Assembly (NCBI RefSeq): GCF_014681765.1 | Contig: NZ_CP061498.1 | Span: forward strand, 372,001 to 436,000 | DNA from: Roseicitreum antarcticum | GTDB lineage: Bacteria > Pseudomonadota > Alphaproteobacteria > Rhodobacterales > Rhodobacteraceae | Direction: 5' to 3' | DNA: 64,000 nt | Shown here: positions 26,372 to 37,148 of the stretch, one piece after another | Numbering within the stretch: position 1 is the stretch's first letter | How the letters are laid out: every line of letters begins with the position of its first letter | Program-made: the position numbers and the translations under genes | Notes under the pieces: model-generated | What the model was told of the DNA's origin: nothing | What the model saw: only the letters and a program-made list of their open reading frames with translations | Database searches by the model: none

Positions 26372-29300
26372 GCGCGGGCACCCTTGGGTGCGAGCGACCC
26401 GCCCGCACCTTGCCTGTCCGAGGTGCCGCCTTGCGTAGCGGGCACCCCAACCAGATCGCGCGATGTGTCCGGCGCGTCCGGCGCTTGCAGATCGCCCGCC
26501 GTTTCCGCATCGCTGGGCCGTTCCAGATTATATGTCCCCCCTGGATCGCTCTCCGTTTCCGGAAACCCGGGCCCTTCGATATCGCCCATCGCTTCCACTT
26601 CGGCGCGGATAGAGTTCCGCCGGGTCTGCCACAGCCCAGCCTCCAACAGCGCGGCAAAGCGATCTTGCATGGCGCGGCAGGCGGCGGGGTTGACGTCTTG
26701 CAAAAAGGCGCGCGTCGTGGGGCAGCCCAGCGTGGCCTCATGATAGAGGTCGAACAGATGCGGGCCGACAACACCCGCCAGATGCGCGAAAGCCGCCATA
26801 TGCTCCAGCGTCGCGGCGATTTCGGCCGCTCCCCGGAAACCATGTGGGCGCATGCCCGCGATCCAGTCGGGATTGGCGGCGCGGGCCTGCACGACACGGG
26901 CGATTTCTTCGCTCAGCGCCCGGGCGCGGGGCGTGTCGGCGCGCGTCGTATCCATGTGATAAAGCCGCGCCCGTCCGCCCGCGACTCCCTGCGCTGCGGC
27001 AAAGCCCGCCTCATGCGTGGCATAATCGGCAGCCATCAGAAGGTCGGTTTCGGGCAGGTCTTGCAGGTGCACAAAGCTGTCCGCCGCCGCCACGCGGGCG
27101 CGAATGCCTGCGTCGTCGCGGGTGGCGCTGTCACCTTCCAGTGCGAAGGCCGACGCGTTGAGCCATGCCGCCCCCGCCGCAGCGCGGCCCTCATCGCTGT
27201 AATCTTCCAGCGCCGCCCCTGCGCCCAACCCATAGCTGCCCGGTGCCGGGCCGTAGACGCGGAACAAATTAGGGTCGCGTGGGGCGGTGTTGGTATCGCT
27301 GCCGCTTTCCGCCCCTGCGTTGGCAGTGGTTGCACTGCCCGCAGCGGTGCCGTTTGGACCTCGATCGCTCTGGTCGCTAGAAGGTTGAAGCCTCGGCGCT
27401 GGCATTTGGGCACCTGGTCCAGTCGCATCCAGTCCCTCGGCATCGGGTTCTGCGGCGCCTGACTCCGTATCTGGCGAACTGCCAAGGCCTACAAAGGGGT
27501 TCCAGTCCGGCGCTTCATCGCGTGCAGCCAGCGCCCGGATGGCGGTGGCGAACAGCGTCGACAGCGAGGGGAAAACGTCGCGGAACAGGCCCGAGACGCG
27601 CAGAGTCACATCGACGCGCGGGTGATCCAGTTCGGCGATCGGGATGACCTCGATCCCCGAGACACGCTCGGACCCTGCATCCCAGACCGGGCGCACGCCG
27701 ATCAGGTGCAGCGCCATCGCAAATTCCTCACCCGCCGTGCGCATGGTGGCCGAGCCCCAAAGGTCAACGATCAGCGCCCTTGGCCAGTCGCCCTCGTCTT
27801 GCAAATGGCGGCGTACCAATTCCGCACCAAGCTTCACCCCCTGTGCATAGGCGGCCCGGCTGGGCACGGCGCGCGGGTCGGTGGTGAACATGTTGCGCCC
27901 GGTTGGCAGCACATCGACGCGCCCACGATAGGGCGACCCTGACGGCCCCGCCGCAATCCGCCGCCCGTCCAGCGCGTCCAAAAGCGCGGCACGCTCGGCC
28001 CGCACAGCGCTGCGGGTGTCGAGGGGCGCGTGGCTAGTGGGGCGCGTAGCGTTCCCTGCAGCGCCCTGGGGATCAGTGCCCGTGCTTCCGGTACTTGCCG
28101 CGCCGACACCTGCGTCTACCGATGGGCTTTCTCCGCCATCGCTGCTTGCAACAAAGGCGCCGGTGGCCATGGTCTGCACCGGATCACGGCCCCAGACATG
28201 CAGCCCCACCCCGAATTGGCTTTCCTTCACGTCACAGACAAAGCGGTCGATGCGCGTGATCGCCTCAGCGGCGCAAGTGGCGTCATCGAGGCCCAGATCA
28301 CCCTCGACCCCCAGCGCCTGCGCCTCGGCCCGGATGCCGCCTTGCAGACGGTCGCGGCGTTTCGGGTCCAGCCCGTCGGCGGTTGAGAATTCGTCCAGAA
28401 GCGCCTCCAGCCGTGCCAACCTGTCAGGCGTACGGCTGGCGCGCAAGGGTGGCGGGATATGGCCCAGCGTGACTGCACCGATCCGACGCTTGGCTTGCGC
28501 GGCCTCGCCGGGGTCATTGACGATGAACGGATAGATGACGGGCAGGGGGCCAGTCAGGACCTCTGGCCAGCAGGTATCTGACAGGGCCACGGACTTGCCC
28601 GGCAGCCATTCCAGCGTGCCATGCGCGCCGATATGCACCATCGCGTCGGCGTTGGTCTGGAGCCAAAGGTAGAAGGCCACGTAGGCGTGGCGTGGGGTGC
28701 GCGAAAGGTCGTGATAATCGTCTCCGCGGGTCCGCGGCGTGCCGCGTTCGGGTTGCAGCGCGATCAATGTCTGGCCGGTCTGCACGGCGCTGAAGTGGAA
28801 CGCGCCCGCGCGGCAGTTGGGGTCTGCTTCGGCTGAACCCCATGCCGCTGTCAGGTCGTCGCGCAGGGATTGGGGTAGACGGGCCAACGCGGCGCGGTAG
28901 GCGGTCAGCGGCCAGCGCAGGGTCTGGCTTTGCAGGGTGCGCGTCAGATCGGGGCGCGGGATGGCCTTGCTGTCGCGCGCATCTTGGGGTGCGGCATCGT
29001 CTTGTGCAAGACCGTTCGCGCTGACGGTCGGGTTTCTAGGCGCGTGCAGCGCGGCAGCGGGTGCCGCAGCACGCGCGGCTTGGTGAGTGTAATGTGCCGC
29101 GCCGCCCGCAGCGCAGTTGACGCCATGTTTGGCTTGGGCGCCGCGCAGCGCCTCAGGGCCGACAAGGGCCCAGCTCTGACCCGCCGTCGCCGAATTGTCG
29201 GTTGCTGCGCCTGCAACGTTTGCGTCCGCAGAACGGGCCTTGGTGCTCCTGTTGTCAACGCTGCGACCTTCCGCTTCGCCGCCGTCCATAATACCACCTT

Positions 29301-30705
29301 CGGGGATATCGGCGCGCCCGGACACCGTACTCTGGTCTGTGACTTGCACGCTTGATGCGGCTCGGACTTTACCCGTCCCAGCACCCGCGCGCGCGCCGGA
29401 GGTTTCCCCGACGTCATACCCTGCGCCGTGCAGATCTTCCAAGATCGCGCGGGCCGAGGCGGGGGCGTCGAGGCCCACCGCATGGCCCATGTTCCAGTCG
29501 CGCCCCGGATAGGTGGACAGGATCAGCGCCACGCGTCGGCGGGACACGGGTTTGGCCGCCAGCCGCAGCCAGCCGTCCACCCGGGCCACGATAGCGCGGA
29601 TGCGCGCGGGATCGGGCTGATGCGCTCGTCTTGCGAATTGCAGATGCGGGTCGCGGGTACCGGGTTCCTTGAACGAGGCAACGCCCGTCATGATACGGCC
29701 ATCCACCTCGGGCAACACGACGTGCATGGCCAGATCGGCAGGCGACAGGCCGCGCGCCGCAGCCTCCCAGGCTGCGCGGTCCGATGTTGCCAGCGCCACC
29801 TGAAATACCGGGACGCCGGGCCCATCGAGCGGCGACGTGCCGTCATCCCCCTTGCCGCTGAAAGCCGTGGCATTGACGATGGCGCGGGGGGCAAAACCTG
29901 TCAGTTGGCGGCGAAGCCAGCCTGCCGATTGCGGCTCTTTAAGCGAGGGCACGAAAAGCGTCAGCACGTCATAGCCTTGTGCGATGAAGGCCGTGTGCAG
30001 CGCAGCGACGGGGGCCAGATCGGCAGCCACCAGATAGCTGCGGTAGAAAACAATGGCGATGCGGGGCCGGGCGGCAGGCCGCGCTTCGGGTTGGGCAATT
30101 GGCAGGGCCTGAGGTTGGTGGAACAGCACCGGACAGGCCACGTCATGATTTGGCGACCATGCGCCCACCGGGGGCAGGTGTTTCGCCCCCCGCACCGGCC
30201 CGGCATAGAGGCCCGCCGCCAGCGCTAGCTGCGCCAGTGCGGCCTGAGCTGCGATCGCCCCACCTGTGTCACACAGCGCCTGCAGGCGGCGCAGGGTGGA
30301 AACCGGCAGGGTGGACATCGCATCGAGCCGTGGGTCGGCGCGTCCGTCGGCTGGCAGGACGGCCAGTGCAATGCCGCGCGCCTGAGCCTGCGCGCGGACC
30401 TGCTGCAGCCCATAGGACCAGTAGGGCACGCCGCCGATCAGCCGGATCAAGACACCCTTGGCCCCGCGGAGGGTTGCATCGACATAGGTATCCACCGACA
30501 GCGGATGCTTCAGCGCCGCCAGATTGGCCAGCCGCAGCGTTGGCAGTCGCCCCTGCACCCCGCCACCCGCATGCCACCCGGCAGCAAAAGCGCCAAGGTC
30601 GCTGTCGGAAAACGACAGCACGACCAGATCCGCCGGGGTCTGGCCCAGGTCGGTCGGTGTATCGGCCTGATCGAGGCCGTGGCTTTCGCGAAAGATGACG
30701 TGCAT
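26368..30705 (-). CDS. cobN: Cobaltochelatase subunit CobN with extra insertions
   Basis: A 1445-residue CobN, the large subunit of the ATP-dependent CobNST cobaltochelatase that inserts Co2+ into hydrogenobyrinic acid a,c-diamide. Family sequence is clear at both ends and in the middle: [80 protein letters not shown] and [20 protein letters not shown]. Three insertions of low-complexity Ala/Ser/Gly/Asp/Thr sequence lie at about residues 432-590, 847-895 and 1072-1142, plus a variable tail of about 50 residues. Typical CobN is about 1250-1280 residues. cobS and cobT are not in the window. The gene begins 199 bp after cobW and is coupled to cobG. Confidence 0.93.
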   Translation of the reverse strand: MHVIFRESHGLDQADTPTDLGQTPADLVVLSFSDSDLGAFAAGWHAGGGVQGRLPTLRLANLAALKHPLSVDTYVDATLRGAKGVLIRLIGGVPYWSYGLQQVRAQAQARGIALAVLPADGRADPRLDAMSTLPVSTLRRLQALCDTGGAIAAQAALAQLALAAGLYAGPVRGAKHLPPVGAWSPNHDVACPVLFHQPQALPIAQPEARPAARPRIAIVFYRSYLVAADLAPVAALHTAFIAQGYDVLTLFVPSLKEPQSAGWLRRQLTGFAPRAIVNATAFSGKGDDGTSPLDGPGVPVFQVALATSDRAAWEAAARGLSPADLAMHVVLPEVDGRIMTGVASFKEPGTRDPHLQFARRAHQPDPARIRAIVARVDGWLRLAAKPVSRRRVALILSTYPGRDWNMGHAVGLDAPASARAILEDLHGAGYDVGETSGARAGAGTGKVRAASSVQVTDQSTVSGRADIPEGGIMDGGEAEGRSVDNRSTKARSADANVAGAATDNSATAGQSWALVGPEALRGAQAKHGVNCAAGGAAHYTHQAARAAAPAAALHAPRNPTVSANGLAQDDAAPQDARDSKAIPRPDLTRTLQSQTLRWPLTAYRAALARLPQSLRDDLTAAWGSAEADPNCRAGAFHFSAVQTGQTLIALQPERGTPRTRGDDYHDLSRTPRHAYVAFYLWLQTNADAMVHIGAHGTLEWLPGKSVALSDTCWPEVLTGPLPVIYPFIVNDPGEAAQAKRRIGAVTLGHIPPPLRASRTPDRLARLEALLDEFSTADGLDPKRRDRLQGGIRAEAQALGVEGDLGLDDATCAAEAITRIDRFVCDVKESQFGVGLHVWGRDPVQTMATGAFVASSDGGESPSVDAGVGAASTGSTGTDPQGAAGNATRPTSHAPLDTRSAVRAERAALLDALDGRRIAAGPSGSPYRGRVDVLPTGRNMFTTDPRAVPSRAAYAQGVKLGAELVRRHLQDEGDWPRALIVDLWGSATMRTAGEEFAMALHLIGVRPVWDAGSERVSGIEVIPIAELDHPRVDVTLRVSGLFRDVFPSLSTLFATAIRALAARDEAPDWNPFVGLGSSPDTESGAAEPDAEGLDATGPGAQMPAPRLQPSSDQSDRGPNGTAAGSATTANAGAESGSDTNTAPRDPNLFRVYGPAPGSYGLGAGAALEDYSDEGRAAAGAAWLNASAFALEGDSATRDDAGIRARVAAADSFVHLQDLPETDLLMAADYATHEAGFAAAQGVAGGRARLYHMDTTRADTPRARALSEEIARVVQARAANPDWIAGMRPHGFRGAAEIAATLEHMAAFAHLAGVVGPHLFDLYHEATLGCPTTRAFLQDVNPAACRAMQDRFAALLEAGLWQTRRNSIRAEVEAMGDIEGPGFPETESDPGGTYNLERPSDAETAGDLQAPDAPDTSRDLVGVPATQGGTSDRQGAGGSLAPKGARA

Positions 30706-30904
30706 TGCGGGCTTTCGGCTGGGCTTTCGGCGGAGGGCGTTTCGGGGTGTTTCAGCCTTCTGTTTAGGTAAGGGCGTGGCAATCCGTTGGATGTCTGTTG
30801 CGGTGTAGGTGCGGCGCGGGTGGATACCGAACCGGCCCGGCGCGGCCCACCCTACTGATCGCCTCGATGCAGAACCTGCGCCGGGGCGGCATGTGGCGTT
30901 ATGG

Positions 30905-32017
30905 TTACGACATTGCGTCCGCCACAGCGTTTTGCCCCATGTTCTTCAGGGCGGCATGGATCGCCGCAGGGTCGATATCGTCATGCTCGGCGATGACCAC
31001 CAGACGGCCGCGCCGCGCTTCGCCCGCGCCCCAGGGGCGGTCGAATTGCTGGCGCACCCGCGCGCCGACTGCCTGTACCAATAGGCGCATGGGCTTGCCC
31101 GCAACGCTGGCGTAGCCCTTGACCCGCAGGATGTTGTGGTCGCGCGCGAGTCCTTCGATAGCAGCAACCAGATGCGCGGGATCGGCCAGTTCGGGGATAT
31201 CCACCACGATGCTCTCAAAATCGTCATGGTCGTGGTCATCATCGGCCCCGTCGTGATGGCTGGGCCGCGCCGCAAGGTCGTCCTCGGCAGCGGCACCAAG
31301 CCCGAGGATGATGCGTGGGTCCACCGCGCCCTCGGTCACTTCGATCATCGGCAGCGGACGGGGCGTTTCCGCCGCGATCAGCGCGCGGGCGCGCGCCACG
31401 CCGTCCGGTCCGGCAAGGTCGCATTTGGTCAGCAAGATGATGTCGGCGCAGGCGATCTGATCCTCGAACACCTCGGACAGAGGGGTCTCATGGTCGAGGC
31501 TGTCGTCAGCCAATCGCTGGGCATCCACGCGGGCCACATCGGGCGCGAAGCGACCATCGGCCACCGCTTCGGCATCCGCCAGGGCAATCACACCGTCCAC
31601 TGTGATGCGTGAGCGGATATCAGGCCAGTCGAAGGCCTTCAGCAACGGTTTCGGCAGCGCCAGGCCCGAGGTTTCGATCAAGATGTGATCGGGGCGGGGC
31701 GTCAAGGCCATCAGCGCCTCAATCGTGGGGATGAAATCGTCGGCGACGGTGCAACAAATGCAGCCGTTGGCCAGCTCCACGATGTTTTCCGCCGGGCAGT
31801 CGGGGATGGCGCAGCCCTTGAGGATCTCGCCATCCACGCCGACGTCGCCGAATTCGTTGACCACGACGGCAAGGCGCCGCCCGCCGGGATTGGCCATCAG
31901 GTGGCGGACCAGCGTTGTCTTGCCAGATCCCAGGAAGCCAGTGATGACGGTCACCGGAAGTTTGGCGAGGGCCGAGGGGGTGGGGCCTGCGGGTTTGGGG
32001 GCGGTTGCGTCAGTCAT
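30905..32017 (-). CDS. cobW: CobW-type GTP-dependent cobalt metallochaperone
   Basis: A 370-residue G3E-family GTPase thought to deliver cobalt to CobNST. The P-loop is GFLGSGKTTLVRHL, the metal-binding motif is NGCICCTV, and LLTKCDLA is the guanine-specificity motif. A His/Asp-rich linker (SHHDGADDDHDHDDFES, about residues 255-275) probably binds metal, and the C-terminal CobW_C domain includes ILRVKGYASVAGKPMRLLVQ. The ATG at 32017 lies inside the end of the DUF1636 gene (8-bp overlap), placing both under the upstream cobalamin riboswitch. Confidence 0.94.
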   Translation of the reverse strand: MTDATAPKPAGPTPSALAKLPVTVITGFLGSGKTTLVRHLMANPGGRRLAVVVNEFGDVGVDGEILKGCAIPDCPAENIVELANGCICCTVADDFIPTIEALMALTPRPDHILIETSGLALPKPLLKAFDWPDIRSRITVDGVIALADAEAVADGRFAPDVARVDAQRLADDSLDHETPLSEVFEDQIACADIILLTKCDLAGPDGVARARALIAAETPRPLPMIEVTEGAVDPRIILGLGAAAEDDLAARPSHHDGADDDHDHDDFESIVVDIPELADPAHLVAAIEGLARDHNILRVKGYASVAGKPMRLLVQAVGARVRQQFDRPWGAGEARRGRLVVIAEHDDIDPAAIHAALKNMGQNAVADAMS

Positions 32018-32495
32018 GGGCGATATCCTTGGTTGCAGGGCGTGGGGCCGAATTGACAGATGGGGCAGCGGGTGGGGCTGTAAAGACCGGCGGCAGGCGG
32101 GCGACACAATTGCGCTTGAAATGCTCGGGCCGCTCGCGCCACGGGATTAGGCCGTCAGCGGTGGCGTGGTAGCGTCGCGCGCCGTCCACGACCATATCGG
32201 CCTGCGTGTTGGCATCGACATTGCCAAAGACATAGGACCAGCGTTCGCCGCCGCGCAGCGCGATGGTGCAACCCGCGTCGCAGTTTTGCAAACATTCGAC
32301 CGCATGCAGCCGGATCCCCAAGCCCAGATCGCGCGCTGCCAGATCGTCGAACAACAACTGGCCGGGGCGGCGGGCATCTTGTGGCACCTCCTGTCCGCTG
32401 CGGCATTTGACGCAGACCATAAGGTCTGTTTCGGGCAGCGGCACGGCGGTCCCGAAAGGGGCGCCAACACCCGGCTTTTGCGCTAGATCGTCCAT
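32010..32495 (-). CDS. DUF1636 small ferredoxin-like protein
   Basis: A 161-residue protein of the DUF1636 family. Cysteines are arranged as LMVCVKCRSG and later VECLQNCDAGC, a pattern like thioredoxin-fold [2Fe-2S] ferredoxins, so a redox or metal-handling role is plausible but not established. A C-terminal Pro/Ala-rich tail (PPVFTAPPAAPSVNSAPRP) follows the conserved part. It is the first gene after the cobalamin riboswitch and overlaps cobW by 8 bp, which ties it to B12 or cobalt metabolism by context. The ATG at 32495 has AGGGTGAAGCCG upstream. Confidence 0.85.
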   Translation of the reverse strand: MDDLAQKPGVGAPFGTAVPLPETDLMVCVKCRSGQEVPQDARRPGQLLFDDLAARDLGLGIRLHAVECLQNCDAGCTIALRGGERWSYVFGNVDANTQADMVVDGARRYHATADGLIPWRERPEHFKRNCVARLPPVFTAPPAAPSVNSAPRPATKDIAHD

Positions 32496-32588
32496 CGGCT
32501 TCACCCTTCGTGCATTCGGGCGCGGGCAGGGTGGCGGGGTAGGGTCCGATCCCTGCAATCAGGGGCGCGGGCGCACATCCCGACACCA

Positions 32589-32822
32589 GAACACCCCGTC
32601 CGGTTTCGTCCAATCCTGTTGGCAGGTCTCCCGGCTTGCGGATTTCGGCGGGCTGCCCTTGATGGGGGAGCTGGCCTGCGGCTGTCCTGCCTTCCCAGTC
32701 CGGTCGGACCAGTGGCTGCGGGCAACCTTTCCGGTTACGGTCGCGGGGGCGGCTGTGCGCATCGCCTGGGTCGGAGACTGCACATTCCCTTTTCACCTGC
32801 TCGCGCAGGCACCAACGTGTTC
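32589..32822 (-). ncRNA. Cobalamin (AdoCbl) riboswitch
   Basis: On the minus strand the conserved elements appear in order: closing stem GAACAC (32817-32822) pairing with GTGTTC (32589-32594), GAAAAGGGAA (32785-32794), AGCCACTGG (32709-32717) and the B12 box GCCGGGAGACCTGCC (32621-32635). The start codon of the DUF1636 gene is 94 nt downstream. It should reduce expression of DUF1636-cobW-cobN-cobG-cobH-cobI-cobJ when adenosylcobalamin is abundant. No T-run terminator is evident, so translational control is likely. Confidence 0.93.
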
Positions 32823-33118
32823 GGTGGTGCCTTGAACCGGCGGAATTGTCAAGCGCAAGCGCGGATGCGCCCGCCTGTGTCAGTGGGGACAGCACGGGTA
32901 AAGATTGCACGGGGTTGGATCACAAGGGCCGGTGGCGCCGCATCCCCGCGGCGCGATTTCAGCGGTCGCCCTGCAATCTGTACGCCCAACGCACCGACAG
33001 GGGGCAGTCCTCGAAAAGGATACATGTTGTGACGCCCAAGCGTCGGGCCCGCCCCAGACGCATATGAACCGGCCTTAACGCTCTTTGGCATCCTGCCCAG
33101 CAGGCTGCTTTTGCGGTG
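32823..33118. other. Intergenic region upstream of the cobalamin riboswitch
   Basis: This 296-bp stretch should contain the promoter of the riboswitch-led transcript and the 3' end of the convergently oriented reading of the hydrolase side. No gene, terminator with T-run or recognisable operator was found. Confidence 0.35.
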
Positions 33119-33886
33119 TCAGACCGACTCTATCGTCTCTGTAATGAGCAACAGGCAGGCCGGGTCTGAAAAGCGGTGGTCGGCGCCTTGCACCAGCGTA
33201 AGGCGGATGTCTGGCCCGGCTGCGTGATCCAGCAGCCGCAGTGCGGCCGCAGGCACCACATCGGTGTCCGCAGTGCCTTGCAGCAGGCGCACAGGGAAAG
33301 GCAGCGGCAGGGCGGTGCGCAGCACCAGATGGTCGCGCCCATCCTCGATCAGGCGGCGGGTGATGATGTAGGGCGTCTCGGAATAGTCCGAAGGCAGGGC
33401 GATCTGCCCGTCGGCCATCAGGGACGCGCGCTGGGGCGTGGTGAACGTCGCCCACATGCTGTCTTCAGTGAAATCGGGCGCGGCAGCGATGCCGATCAGC
33501 CCCGCCACGCGGTCCGGCAGGCTGCGTGCCAGTAGAAGCGCGATCCAGCCGCCCATGGACGAACCGACGAGGATCTGTGGCCCCGCAGTGAGCGCGCTCA
33601 GCACCGCGCGGGCGTCAGCAAACCAGTCGCCGATCGCCCCCTCCTCGAAGGTGCCGGAGGACTGGCCGTGACCAGAATAATCGAACCGCAGGAAGGCGCG
33701 GCCGTGCTTGCGCGCCCATTCCTCCAGATGCAGCGCCTTGGAGCCGTTCATGTCGGACCTGAACCCACCTAGAAAGATCACGCCGGGGCGGGTGCTCTGG
33801 TCTGGCGTGGCGGGGAGTTTGTGGTAGGCGATCTGGCGACCATCAGGCGTTTCCAAGCGTTGCGGGGGGGGCGGATGGTCGGACAT
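33119..33886 (-). CDS. Alpha/beta hydrolase, ABHD10-like esterase/thioesterase
   Basis: A 255-residue cytosolic alpha/beta hydrolase. The nucleophile Ser is in ILVGSSMGGWIALLLA, the acid Asp in LQGTADTDVVP and the His in LVQGADHRFSDP. The segments GVIFLGGFRSDMNGSKALHL and FLRFDYSGHGQSSGTFEEGA resemble the ABHD10/palmitoyl-protein thioesterase group found in alphaproteobacteria and mitochondria, suggesting ester or thioester hydrolysis. The substrate is unknown. It is divergent from thrS. Confidence 0.82.
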   Translation of the reverse strand: MSDHPPPPQRLETPDGRQIAYHKLPATPDQSTRPGVIFLGGFRSDMNGSKALHLEEWARKHGRAFLRFDYSGHGQSSGTFEEGAIGDWFADARAVLSALTAGPQILVGSSMGGWIALLLARSLPDRVAGLIGIAAAPDFTEDSMWATFTTPQRASLMADGQIALPSDYSETPYIITRRLIEDGRDHLVLRTALPLPFPVRLLQGTADTDVVPAAALRLLDHAAGPDIRLTLVQGADHRFSDPACLLLITETIESV

Positions 33887-34135
33887 TGCGAAACTCCTCT
33901 CGGGGCGGGTGTGCGCCCGGGTTTACCCCTGTGGCGCTATTGCCAGACCATAACCGATCCGTCGCGCGGGTGACAGGGCGCGTGGGCGCGCGCGCCGGTC
34001 TTGTGTCGTTACCCCTGTTGCCCGACAAGGCCTTCTGGGCGCTTGACATTGCCTGCAATTTTGCGTCATCACGCCTTTGAAATAAACCCGCAACCGGGCG
34101 CACCCGTAGGCGCCAAAACGACGAGGATGCCCACG

Positions 34136-36139
34136 ATGGCCCAGATCACCCTGACTTTTCCCGATGGCAATGCGCGCAGCTATGATGCGGGCACAACGCC
34201 TGCTCAGGTGGCCGAAAGCCTGTCAAAGTCGTTGACGAAAAAGGCGATTTCAGCCACGGTGAACGGCGCGCACCATGATCTGCAATGGCCGATCAACGCT
34301 GACGCCAGCATTGCCATTCATACCATGCAAGATGACGCCCCCGCGCTGGAACTGATCCGCCACGATCTGGCGCATATCATGGCACGCGCGGTGCAAGAAA
34401 TCTGGCCCGATGTGAAGGTCACCATCGGCCCGGTCCGTGACCACGGCTGGTTCTATGATTTCGACCGGGCCGAGCCGTTCACGCCCGAGGATCTGGGTGA
34501 GATCGAGGCGCGGATGAAAGCGATCATTAACGCCCGCGATCCCGTACGCACCGAGGTCTGGGACCGCGCCCGCGCCATCGAACACTACAAGGCCGCTGGA
34601 GAGCCGTTCAAACTGGAACTGATCGACCGTATCCCGGAAGGCGAGCCCTTGCGCATGTATTGGCACGGGGACTGGCAGGACCTTTGCCGCGGCCCGCATC
34701 TGCAACATACCGGTCAGGTGCCTGCCGATGCGTTCAAGCTGATGAATGTCGCGGGAGCCTACTGGCTGGGTGACAGCACGCGGCCCATGTTGCAACGCAT
34801 CTATGGCGTGGCCTTCCGCAACCGCGATGACCTCAAGGCGCATCTGCACATGCTGGAAGAGGCCGCGAAGCGCGACCATCGCCGCCTGGGCCGCGAGATG
34901 GACCTGTTCCACATGCAGGAGGAAGCGCCCGGACAGGTGTTCTGGCACCCCAACGGTTGGAAGATCTACACGACGCTGCAAGATTACATGCGCCGCCAGC
35001 AGATGCGCGACGGCTATGTCGAGGTGAACACGCCGCAGGTCGTCAACCGCAAGCTGTGGGAAGACTCGGGCCACTGGGACAATTATCAAGAGAACATGTT
35101 CATCGTCGAGGTTGACGAGGAACACGCCCGCGAAAAGACCATCAACGCGCTGAAACCGATGAACTGCCCGTGCCATGTGCAAATCTATAACCATGGGCTG
35201 AAATCCTACCGCGACCTGCCGTTGCGCATGGCCGAATTCGGATCTTGCAACCGCTATGAACCCTCGGGCGCGCTGCATGGCATCATGCGGGTGCGCGGCT
35301 TTACCCAAGACGATGCACATATCTTCTGCACCGAAGATCAGATCGAGGCGGAATCGAAGAAATTCATCGACTTTCTGTCGGGCGTCTATGCCGACCTTGG
35401 CTTTGACAACTGGCGCATCAAACTGTCCACCCGGCCCGAAAAGCGCATTGGCTCCGATGAAAGTTGGGACCGGGTCGAGGCCGCGCTGGGCAATGCCTGC
35501 CGCGCAGCAGGGTATGAGTATGAGCTGTTCCCCGGCGAGGGCGCGTTCTATGGCCCGAAGCTGGAATTCGTGCTGACCGACGCCATCGGGCGCGACTGGC
35601 AATGCGGCACGCTGCAGGTGGACCCCAATCTGCCGGAACGGCTGGGCGCAACCTATATCGGCATGGACGGCGCGAAACACCGGCCAGTGATGCTGCACCG
35701 CGCGGTGCTGGGTAGTTTTGAGCGCTTCATCGGTATGTTGATCGAGAACTTCGCGGGCAAGCTGCCGTTCTGGCTGGCGCCGCGCCAGGTGGTCGTGGCT
35801 TCGATCATTTCGGATGCTGACGCGTATTGCACGCAGGTTTGCGCGGCGCTTCAAGCCGCCGGTGTCCGGGCCGAACTGGATTTGCGCAATGAAAAAATCA
35901 ACTACAAGGTGCGCGAACACTCGTTGGGCAAGGTGCCGGTCATGCTGGCTATCGGTGCGCGCGAAGTGGCCGAGGGCACGGTGTCGGTCCGTCGTCTGGG
36001 GACCAACATGAACCAGGCCATGGTGATGCAAGATCTGGTAGATAGTTTGGCGCTGGATGCGATGCCACCTGATTTGCGGCCCGCTGATGCCGCGGCCTCG
36101 CCCTCTGGCGCCGTGACGCAGGACCAATCGGCGCAATAG
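34136..36139 (+). CDS. thrS: Threonyl-tRNA synthetase
   Basis: A 667-residue class II synthetase. The N-terminal TGS domain starts [20 protein letters not shown]. The editing domain contains [20 protein letters not shown]. The catalytic core shows [10 protein letters not shown] (zinc Cys), [19 protein letters not shown] (motif 2) and [11 protein letters not shown]. The anticodon-binding domain follows [19 protein letters not shown]. About 20 C-terminal residues ([20 protein letters not shown]) are a loose tail. The ATG at 34136 has ACGAGG nine bases upstream; the longer open frame lacks TGS homology. Confidence 0.96.
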   Translation: MAQITLTFPDGNARSYDAGTTPAQVAESLSKSLTKKAISATVNGAHHDLQWPINADASIAIHTMQDDAPALELIRHDLAHIMARAVQEIWPDVKVTIGPVRDHGWFYDFDRAEPFTPEDLGEIEARMKAIINARDPVRTEVWDRARAIEHYKAAGEPFKLELIDRIPEGEPLRMYWHGDWQDLCRGPHLQHTGQVPADAFKLMNVAGAYWLGDSTRPMLQRIYGVAFRNRDDLKAHLHMLEEAAKRDHRRLGREMDLFHMQEEAPGQVFWHPNGWKIYTTLQDYMRRQQMRDGYVEVNTPQVVNRKLWEDSGHWDNYQENMFIVEVDEEHAREKTINALKPMNCPCHVQIYNHGLKSYRDLPLRMAEFGSCNRYEPSGALHGIMRVRGFTQDDAHIFCTEDQIEAESKKFIDFLSGVYADLGFDNWRIKLSTRPEKRIGSDESWDRVEAALGNACRAAGYEYELFPGEGAFYGPKLEFVLTDAIGRDWQCGTLQVDPNLPERLGATYIGMDGAKHRPVMLHRAVLGSFERFIGMLIENFAGKLPFWLAPRQVVVASIISDADAYCTQVCAALQAAGVRAELDLRNEKINYKVREHSLGKVPVMLAIGAREVAEGTVSVRRLGTNMNQAMVMQDLVDSLALDAMPPDLRPADAAASPSGAVTQDQSAQ

Positions 36140-36397
36140 GCACCTGAACATCTGGGCCGATCCGGAATGGCGTGGCCTCGATGTGGTCTGACGCGGGGTT
36201 GCTTCGGACATGTAAAACATGGTGACGACGGCTTGCACGCGCGGCACCTGATGGGGCGGCACCTGTGGCAAGGGTGCCTGTCCCTACCTTTTCAGTCCCG
36301 GCACGTGATGACCGGTTGATACCCGGCGCGTTGCGCTATGTCTGCCATTTGTCGTGCAACACCCGCACAGGCCGCCAGATACGCCCCGGACCCGCCC

Positions 36398-36691
36398 ATG
36401 CCCCGCCAGATACGAAAATCCGAGTTGCCGCAAAAGACCTGCGCCACTTGCGGCTTGCCATTCAGTTGGCGCAAGAAATGGGAGAAGGTCTGGGATGAGG
36501 TGCGGTATTGCTCCGACCGATGCCGCGCCGGGCGTGGGCGCGGTGCGGCACTGCCTGGGACTGAATCGCGTGACGCCACTAAACAACAGGCTGACATGCC
36601 TGGGCGGGCTGGCGCGGGCGATGTCGGGATGGGCAGGGCGGGTGGCACTGAGGCCGGTCGCGACAGGAGCGGCAAGTGGCCGCGCCGATAA
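36398..36691 (+). CDS. DUF2256 zinc-ribbon protein with C-terminal extension
   Basis: The first about 45 residues match DUF2256, a tiny zinc-ribbon family: [20 protein letters not shown], then [11 protein letters not shown] provides the second Cys pair. DUF2256 proteins are commonly 40-60 residues and often encoded near cryptochrome/photolyase genes; the photolyase here is 26 kb away. The reading frame continues for about 50 residues of Gly/Arg/Ala-rich sequence without family similarity, giving 97 in total. Either the tail is real or the native stop was lost by mutation. No strong ribosome binding site precedes the ATG at 36398. Function is unknown. Confidence 0.7.
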   Translation: MPRQIRKSELPQKTCATCGLPFSWRKKWEKVWDEVRYCSDRCRAGRGRGAALPGTESRDATKQQADMPGRAGAGDVGMGRAGGTEAGRDRSGKWPRR

Positions 36692-37148
36692 TCGCGCCAG
36701 TATGTAGCCCGCCCCTTGGCGGCTGACCCTTGCACGCGACGCCGCCTCGGCTGTCGGCACTGCGCGTGCCTCGCCCAGTCCCGGCCCTGCGGCTGATGAT
36801 TGGACGCCGTCGCGCGGCGAAGGCATTGCGGCGCAAGGCGTCGCGGGCTTGCCGGGGCAGCGCGCTCCGCCTCCGCCAGATGCCGCAGATGATGCGCACC
36901 TTGCCTTTCGCGCCATACCATGGTGTTTTCCCGGTCGTGCCGTCGGTGGACGGTTGATCTGTCGTGCGGGCGGCGCTATTTGCCAGAAGCAAGTCTGTTG
37001 CGTATGCCGTTGTATGCGGGCTGCGGGCGGGCGAGGAGGCAGACCCGAAGCGCTGCGCGGCACCACAGGGAAGGGGCCGGACGGCGCCTTTGGCAAAAAA
37101 AGGGTCCCGGACGGGACGGGATAACGCGATCAAAGGGTGGAGATGCGG
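36692..37148. other. Intergenic region upstream of glcB
   Basis: This 457-bp GC-rich stretch has overlapping open frames on both strands, as expected from composition alone, but none resembles a known family. No RNA gene or clear promoter was recognised. Confidence 0.4.

Noticed and set aside
32155-32910. 251-codon minus-strand frame covering the riboswitch
   Set aside because: It overlaps a structured riboswitch and the DUF1636 gene in another phase, and resembles no protein family.
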